This document shows positions 41,801 to 45,037 of a stretch of 45,037 nucleotides of DNA, one piece after another. Both the position numbers and the translations under genes were made by a program. The stretch is from the NCBI RefSeq assembly GCF_900188445.1, contig NZ_FZOR01000056.1:1-45037 (forward strand), in the 5' to 3' direction. This DNA comes from Actinomadura meyerae (GTDB lineage: Bacteria > Actinomycetota > Actinomycetes > Streptosporangiales > Streptosporangiaceae). The first letter of the stretch is position 1; each line of letters begins with the position of its first letter. The notes beneath the pieces were generated by a model, which worked only from the letters and a program-made list of their open reading frames with translations, was not told the DNA's origin and did not search any database.

Positions 41801-44406
41801 GGTCAACCCTGCGTGTCCTTGGCCACGCGCGACGCTTTACAGGACTCCGCCACGGCCAGGAAGACCCGCCGAAGAAGGTTCGGGACTTCTGGGCAAAGGT
41901 CGCTGAGCAGCATGGGTTGGATCCGGACCATGTCGCAGACCGTGCCCGTGCCGCACTACGGAACATCCTCGTTGAATGGCTGATCAAGCCTGATACGGTT
42001 GGCCTTCGGCCTGCCGAGGGCAGATCTTGGACGTGTGAGCGATGCCAGCGGCGTCACCTACATCCCGGAACTCTCACCTGCACCAAGTGCTACGCGGCCC
42101 TTCCCGCCAAGCCCGAACCGTTCCGGATCGGCGATGCGGAGGCTGACTACTACACCTGGCAGGCGTCACGCGACCTTGAACCCATCCGACTCCACACTGC
42201 TGAACTCACTGGGCAAACTGACCGCATCGACGCACAGGCACGCCAGGCGCGTTTCCAACAAGTCTTTCTCGAAGACTCGGAGAACGAACTCGCCGATGCA
42301 GTTGATCTGCTTTCTGTAACCACAACGATGGAGGCCGGCGTCGACATTGGTGCTCTCACAGCTGTCAATATGTCAAACATGCCGCCGACCCGATTCAACT
42401 ATCAACAGCGGGTTGGCCGAGCGGGCCGACGCGGATCGCCCATTGCAGTCGCGCTTACTGTCTGCCGTGGTCGCAGCCACGATGACTATTACTTCGCCCG
42501 GCCGGAACTCATTACGAATGAGCCGACTCCGAAACCTTATCTCGCTATGGATATGGCCGCTGTCTTTCAGAGGGTCCTGGCTGCGGAGGTCATGCGTGCC
42601 GCATTCTCGGATAACAGCGTCGTCCTGGTCGACAATAAGCTGGCAGCCACGATCAATGTTCACGGTCAGTTCGGATTGGCGCGGGACTGGCAGACAATTA
42701 GGCCTCACATCGAAGCGTGGATCCTAGGCAACAAGCGGAGGATCAGTGCAGTCGCTGACGCCCTAAAGCTTGAAGCAAAAGGATCTGTAGCTGCAATAGA
42801 TCCTGTCGGCTACGTCCTACAGGTGCTGCTGCCAGCTATCGACCGGCATGCCGCAGCTGAAACGGGCCACGCCGACCTGAGTCAGCGGCTCGCTGAAGCT
42901 GGGCTGCTACCGATGTTCGGTTTTCCAACAAACGTCCGATACCTGTATACACAAAAGCCATCCAAGTCGTACCCGTGGCCTCCGAAGGGTGCCATCGACC
43001 GTGCGCTCCCTATAGCTGTTTCTCAGTTTGCGCCAGGAGCGGAGACTGTCCGTGACGGTTGGGTCCACACTGCGATCGGTGTCGGCTCCTACCGGCCGGC
43101 TGGTCCGGGAGTGGTCCCGATTGAAAACCCTCTCGGCGTGGTCCGGGCAGTTGGATACTGCCTTTCCTGCGGTCATCTTGATGATACGGTGGGGGCGTCG
43201 GCCCCCGAAAGCGCTCCAGAGCCTTGCCCGGCTTGCGGGGACTCGGACTTCAATATCGTAGATATGTCCGAGCCGGAGGGATTTATAGCCGGAAAACCCA
43301 AGGATTTCGACGGAACATTTTCCTGGTCTTCACGCTCGTCCGTCAGTCGCGCCGCTGCCAACCTCGAGCAGCTTGCTGAGAAGGTGACGGAGAACATGAC
43401 GGTTCTATCAGGGCCGGGGCGCAAGTACAGCATCAACGACAACAGTGGCCGACTCTACAAGTTCCAGAGGCCATCGGCCAGCTGGAGCAGTTGGGGCGGT
43501 CTAATCAACAGTGACCTGGTCGAAGAGCACCCCTACTTGAAGGGCCGCCTCGGCAGCGAGCCGCCGCTGCCGGGCGTCGCACTGGGGTCGAGCCAGCAGA
43601 CAGATCTTTTCCTACTCGGACCAGCGCCAGGCCATAGCGTTGCTAATGGTCTCCGCCTCAGCCTGGAGCGAGCATTCCAGGTCGGAAACCTGCCCGAGCC
43701 AGTCCATGGCCGCCGTGCCGCTTGGATCTCCCTAGCGACTTTGCTCCGCCGAGCGGCTTGTCCGCACCTGGACATTCAACCCAACGAACTAGTCTCTGGT
43801 CTCTACGGATCCGCCGGTGAGGTTCCGGTCTACGCCTTTATGGCCGATACGCTAGACAATGGTGCAGGATTTTGCACGCACCTGGCCTCGAGCTCCGAGG
43901 AACTCAATGCGTACCTCGACGCCGTTTGCGCGTACCTTGAGGATCTCGCAAGCCCTGGACACAGCTCGGAGTGCAATGCCTCCTGCTACGAATGTCTACG
44001 CGACTACGCCAATATGTCAGCGCATGCCCTTCTGGACTGGCGGCTGGCTCGGGACCTCTTCACCGTCCTGCGGGGTCGCCCCCTAAACGTGGAAGTGGAC
44101 AAGCACTCTGGTCTACTCAAAGCTTGGGCCGATGATACCGGGTGTGATTTCAGGGCCACTGCGTCAGGTCACGTTGCGGTCTACAACAATGACTGGGGGA
44201 GCGGCAAGAAGATAGCCGTGATTACCAAGCATCCCCTCGAGGCTTCGGACGGGGCAGCTGGGCCTCGCTTGCGTCAGCTGCTTGCTGATGCTCAAAGTGC
44301 TGTACCAGGCGCCGCTATCGTCATCGCGATCGACGACTTTCTCCTGGACCGGTCGCCAAGTACAGTCACCGCTCATGTAGAGAAAGTGGATGATTTGATT
44401 AATTGA
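38866..44406 (+). CDS. giant DUF1998 helicase, DruE-like
   Basis: The protein has 1846 residues. Superfamily 2 motifs are present: Q-like KHQHDAL, I (TAGTGSGKTESFML), II (VDELHMYRG), III-like AASASLD, V (TTTMEAGVDIGAL) and VI (YQQRVGRAGRRGSP). Three zinc-finger-like sites follow: CSNPECSG with CAFC and CQTCG, CERCQ with CTKC, and CLSCG with CPACG. A DUF1998 tail has ECNASCYECLRDYANMSAHA. This single-chain size and order match DruE of Druantia. DISARM splits the functions over DrmA and DrmB. GTG 38866 follows GGGGG by five bases. An in-frame TTG at 38845 would add seven residues. Confidence 0.85.
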   Translation: MAKNVDIRSFDGIRTFEALREALFRYYDTPFGLADRSLQNERRELLNRDGGAWRRPLIELRPRYVSSGMSVAASASAAGAPPEFAELASLGLVSGVEELYKHQHDALAAAVGAGKDVVITAGTGSGKTESFMLPVLASLVEESSTWTGTPAPHTDRWWSGYNDEFCAQRHGEQGRPAAVRALVLYPMNALVDDQMMRMRRALDSDAARDWFARHRKGHRFYFGRYTGATPVPGDLPQPGKRGGQALKNLRSYLRATDARNSRARVDGDNGKAAFFVPRLDGAEMRSRWDMLLNPPDILVTNYSMLNVMLLRPRESRMFDLTRKWLEENPDVKFTLIVDELHMYRGTAGTEIAYLIRALRHRLGLDTQPDRLQILAASASLDEDRDRAFLGQFFGVDSDRFTILPGETVKPSSNALDLTPYAHRFASLPHNPPEEVADTLLRESKAADALCNCLADEDGHPVAKTDDKIASHLFSGVDDKEKALRGLLSALRWSSDPNMVKLRVHLFFRNITGMWACSNPECSGVDIRSGDRRVGRLYSEPATRCAFCNARVLELLYCQTCGDVFLGGYFPEAEEAAARFDAGLLADHSELDRLPDRGGDGPSAANYVVYWPRHDKKPELSDTRWRRSANGISASFTWQRSVYTPQTGRLENSRDGYTGWSFHVAVGRDAPRGLLAKLPAYPSQCIACGDDVELQKVKGGRSLPLTDPSRLRPAVRTMRTGFEKFNQVLTDELLAWLPEGQRGLVVFSDSRADAAKLASGLGLRHYQDLLRFLLFRLVTSDGDRSADLDIIKKRYTTSDWRMEEVKAAKQRMAERGLKGPVTELSLLWSEMAETDVPDPEQEEQERLLVAKVLATPSIQAHISELETQLLALGVNPGGPAASLRKADKRHTNVADAEEKPWTSLYDWTTTPPERWSVLQLDGGQQDLRERIDAKLREETLYGLYSGAGRDFESLGLGWLAPVDDLQGADVSPTSDSALVRSTLRVLGHARRFTGLRHGQEDPPKKVRDFWAKVAEQHGLDPDHVADRARAALRNILVEWLIKPDTVGLRPAEGRSWTCERCQRRHLHPGTLTCTKCYAALPAKPEPFRIGDAEADYYTWQASRDLEPIRLHTAELTGQTDRIDAQARQARFQQVFLEDSENELADAVDLLSVTTTMEAGVDIGALTAVNMSNMPPTRFNYQQRVGRAGRRGSPIAVALTVCRGRSHDDYYFARPELITNEPTPKPYLAMDMAAVFQRVLAAEVMRAAFSDNSVVLVDNKLAATINVHGQFGLARDWQTIRPHIEAWILGNKRRISAVADALKLEAKGSVAAIDPVGYVLQVLLPAIDRHAAAETGHADLSQRLAEAGLLPMFGFPTNVRYLYTQKPSKSYPWPPKGAIDRALPIAVSQFAPGAETVRDGWVHTAIGVGSYRPAGPGVVPIENPLGVVRAVGYCLSCGHLDDTVGASAPESAPEPCPACGDSDFNIVDMSEPEGFIAGKPKDFDGTFSWSSRSSVSRAAANLEQLAEKVTENMTVLSGPGRKYSINDNSGRLYKFQRPSASWSSWGGLINSDLVEEHPYLKGRLGSEPPLPGVALGSSQQTDLFLLGPAPGHSVANGLRLSLERAFQVGNLPEPVHGRRAAWISLATLLRRAACPHLDIQPNELVSGLYGSAGEVPVYAFMADTLDNGAGFCTHLASSSEELNAYLDAVCAYLEDLASPGHSSECNASCYECLRDYANMSAHALLDWRLARDLFTVLRGRPLNVEVDKHSGLLKAWADDTGCDFRATASGHVAVYNNDWGSGKKIAVITKHPLEASDGAAGPRLRQLLADAQSAVPGAAIVIAIDDFLLDRSPSTVTAHVEKVDDLIN

Positions 44407-44498
44407 GGGTCGTCGGTGTTAGGCTGTGCAAGATGAGCGCTCTAAATTTCCGGTAGCGCTGAAATGGTAGGGCTTCCGTAGGCGGACCTCGAAGCGCT
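44407..44498. other. right border of the defence island
   Basis: A short non-coding stretch after the helicase stop. The hexamer AGCGCT occurs twice about 18 bp apart (near 44437 and 44455). It joins the island to degraded genes. No clear terminator is seen. Confidence 0.3.
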
Positions 44499-44643
44499 TC
44501 AGATTGGTGTTTCGAAGTCTTGCAGGTAAGTATCCACCTCTGCGTCCCGGGGCGTCACGTTGGTGGCGGCGCTGATCGTCAGGCAGCCGGCCGGGTGGGA
44601 TTGGTCGGCGTAGACCGCTGCGATCTCGTAGAGGACACGAGTT
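44499..44643 (-). pseudogene. TetR-family regulator fragment
   Basis: Minus-strand translation gives about 46 codons ending in TGA at 44499-44501: LYEIAAVYADQSHPAGCLTI, then SAATNVTP. The ADxSHPxGCLxxxAATN run is typical of the C-terminal domain of AcrR/TetR regulators. No HTH and no start are present, and the frame is closed by a stop just upstream. It is a remnant broken at the island border. Confidence 0.65.
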
Positions 44644-44697
44644 TAGGTCGTGCGGGCAGTGGTTTTTTCTTATCAGAAACTCAAGTAGATGGATGGC

Positions 44698-44948
44698 TCA
44701 GGACCAGTGCTTGAGCCAGATGGCTAGCCAAAGGCCGGTCAACACGATGCCGGACGCCAGAGTTTCGATTCTTATCCTGGTTGACAGCCGCCGGTTCCGC
44801 CAGGCGAGAAGAATGGCGACGAGTGCGAGCCCGGCAGCTCCCAGGCCGACGCCGGTGAGTTCGGCCGTTCCTGGTCCTTCACCGCATGGTTGCTGCTCGC
44901 AAGGGTCTGATGGCGCGCTAAGTACAGCGAGCGCAGCGCCACCTAGGG
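44698..44948 (-). pseudogene. membrane-protein fragment without a start
   Basis: The minus strand reads about 83 codons to TGA at 44698-44700. GVGLGAAGLALVAILLAW and ASGIVLTGLWLAIWLKHWS are two clear transmembrane helices, preceded by a Cys-containing loop. There is no start codon in frame, and the frame enters unrelated sequence near 44948. The 5' end was probably cut by the element beginning near 44950. Confidence 0.6.
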
Positions 44949-45011
44949 CGTGTCTCGAAGTCGGGTGTGTGACGGTGTGTCGTGATCTCTAAGTAGTGAG
45001 GTCTCCGGTAG

Positions 45012-45037
45012 ATGGGTTCATCGACGAAGAAGAACCT
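45012..45037 (+). mobile_element. possible start of an IS3-type transposase, cut by window end
   Basis: ATGGGTTCATCGACGAAGAA begins a frame MGSSTKKN that resembles the N-terminus of IS3-family OrfA proteins. GAGGT lies eight bases upstream. The sequence from about 44951 (TGTCTCGAAG) starts where the membrane-protein frame is lost, as expected for an IS end. Only eight codons are visible, so the call is tentative. Confidence 0.35.

Noticed and set aside
44520..44714. 64-codon plus-strand frame near the right end
   Set aside because: It is the mirror of a TetR-like minus-strand fragment, which has recognisable family residues.

Overview
The window is high-GC actinobacterial DNA. Genes are dense, GTG and TTG starts are common, and strong GGAGG ribosome sites recur. 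Three DUF5753-type XRE regulators (two with a DUF397 partner), a mycothiol-dependent-type enzyme and a SigJ/ECF41 sigma factor point to a mycelial actinomycete, probably Streptosporangiales/Thermomonosporaceae (Actinomadura-like). The genus is an inference from gene content only.

Layout. 1-2110: a small decayed accessory patch with a HigBA-like toxin-antitoxin pair, a membrane-protein fragment and the C-terminal remnant of a tyrosine integrase lying against the 3' end of tRNA-Phe. 2127-2298: tRNA-Phe and tRNA-Asp. 2587-11381: amino-acid permease, six-TM adenylate cyclase, secreted glycerophosphodiesterase, LysR regulator, orphan histidine kinase, and a cyclic-nucleotide-binding protein with hexapeptide repeats and a degenerate cyclase domain. 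11382-12247: non-coding, with a long inverted repeat. 12248-13637: XRE regulator and DUF397 protein. 13811-18775: a three-gene SDR/NmrA/mycothiol-type operon beside a LysR stub, then VOC protein, AlkB and an MFS transporter. 18762-25833: XRE, XRE-ImmA with partner gene, membrane protein, SRPBCC stub, SigJ-like sigma factor under a predicted autoregulatory promoter, a small operon with an anti-sigma-type ATPase, and another XRE/DUF397 pair.

From about 26.1 kb to 44.4 kb the base composition is visibly less GC-rich and the content becomes a defence island. It holds a PIN-like nuclease, a winged-helix protein, a 5-cytosine DNA methyltransferase, a winged-helix protein with a degenerate HNH zinc site, a ParB-like protein, an SNF2-type helicase, a DUF3883 nuclease-like protein and a Vsr nickase. 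A second operon follows with two unfamiliar proteins and a 1846-residue DUF1998 helicase, resembling the druF-druG-druE part of type II Druantia. The cytosine methyltransferase 6 kb away could supply the DruM role. The methyltransferase/HNH pair and the ParB/SNF2/DUF3883 set diverge from one 113-bp promoter region, which argues for one co-regulated system. I cannot match this first set to a named system.

The right edge (44.5-45.0 kb) holds a TetR remnant, the tail of a membrane-protein gene without a start, and what may be the first codons of an IS3-type transposase. This marks the island border as a recombination scar.
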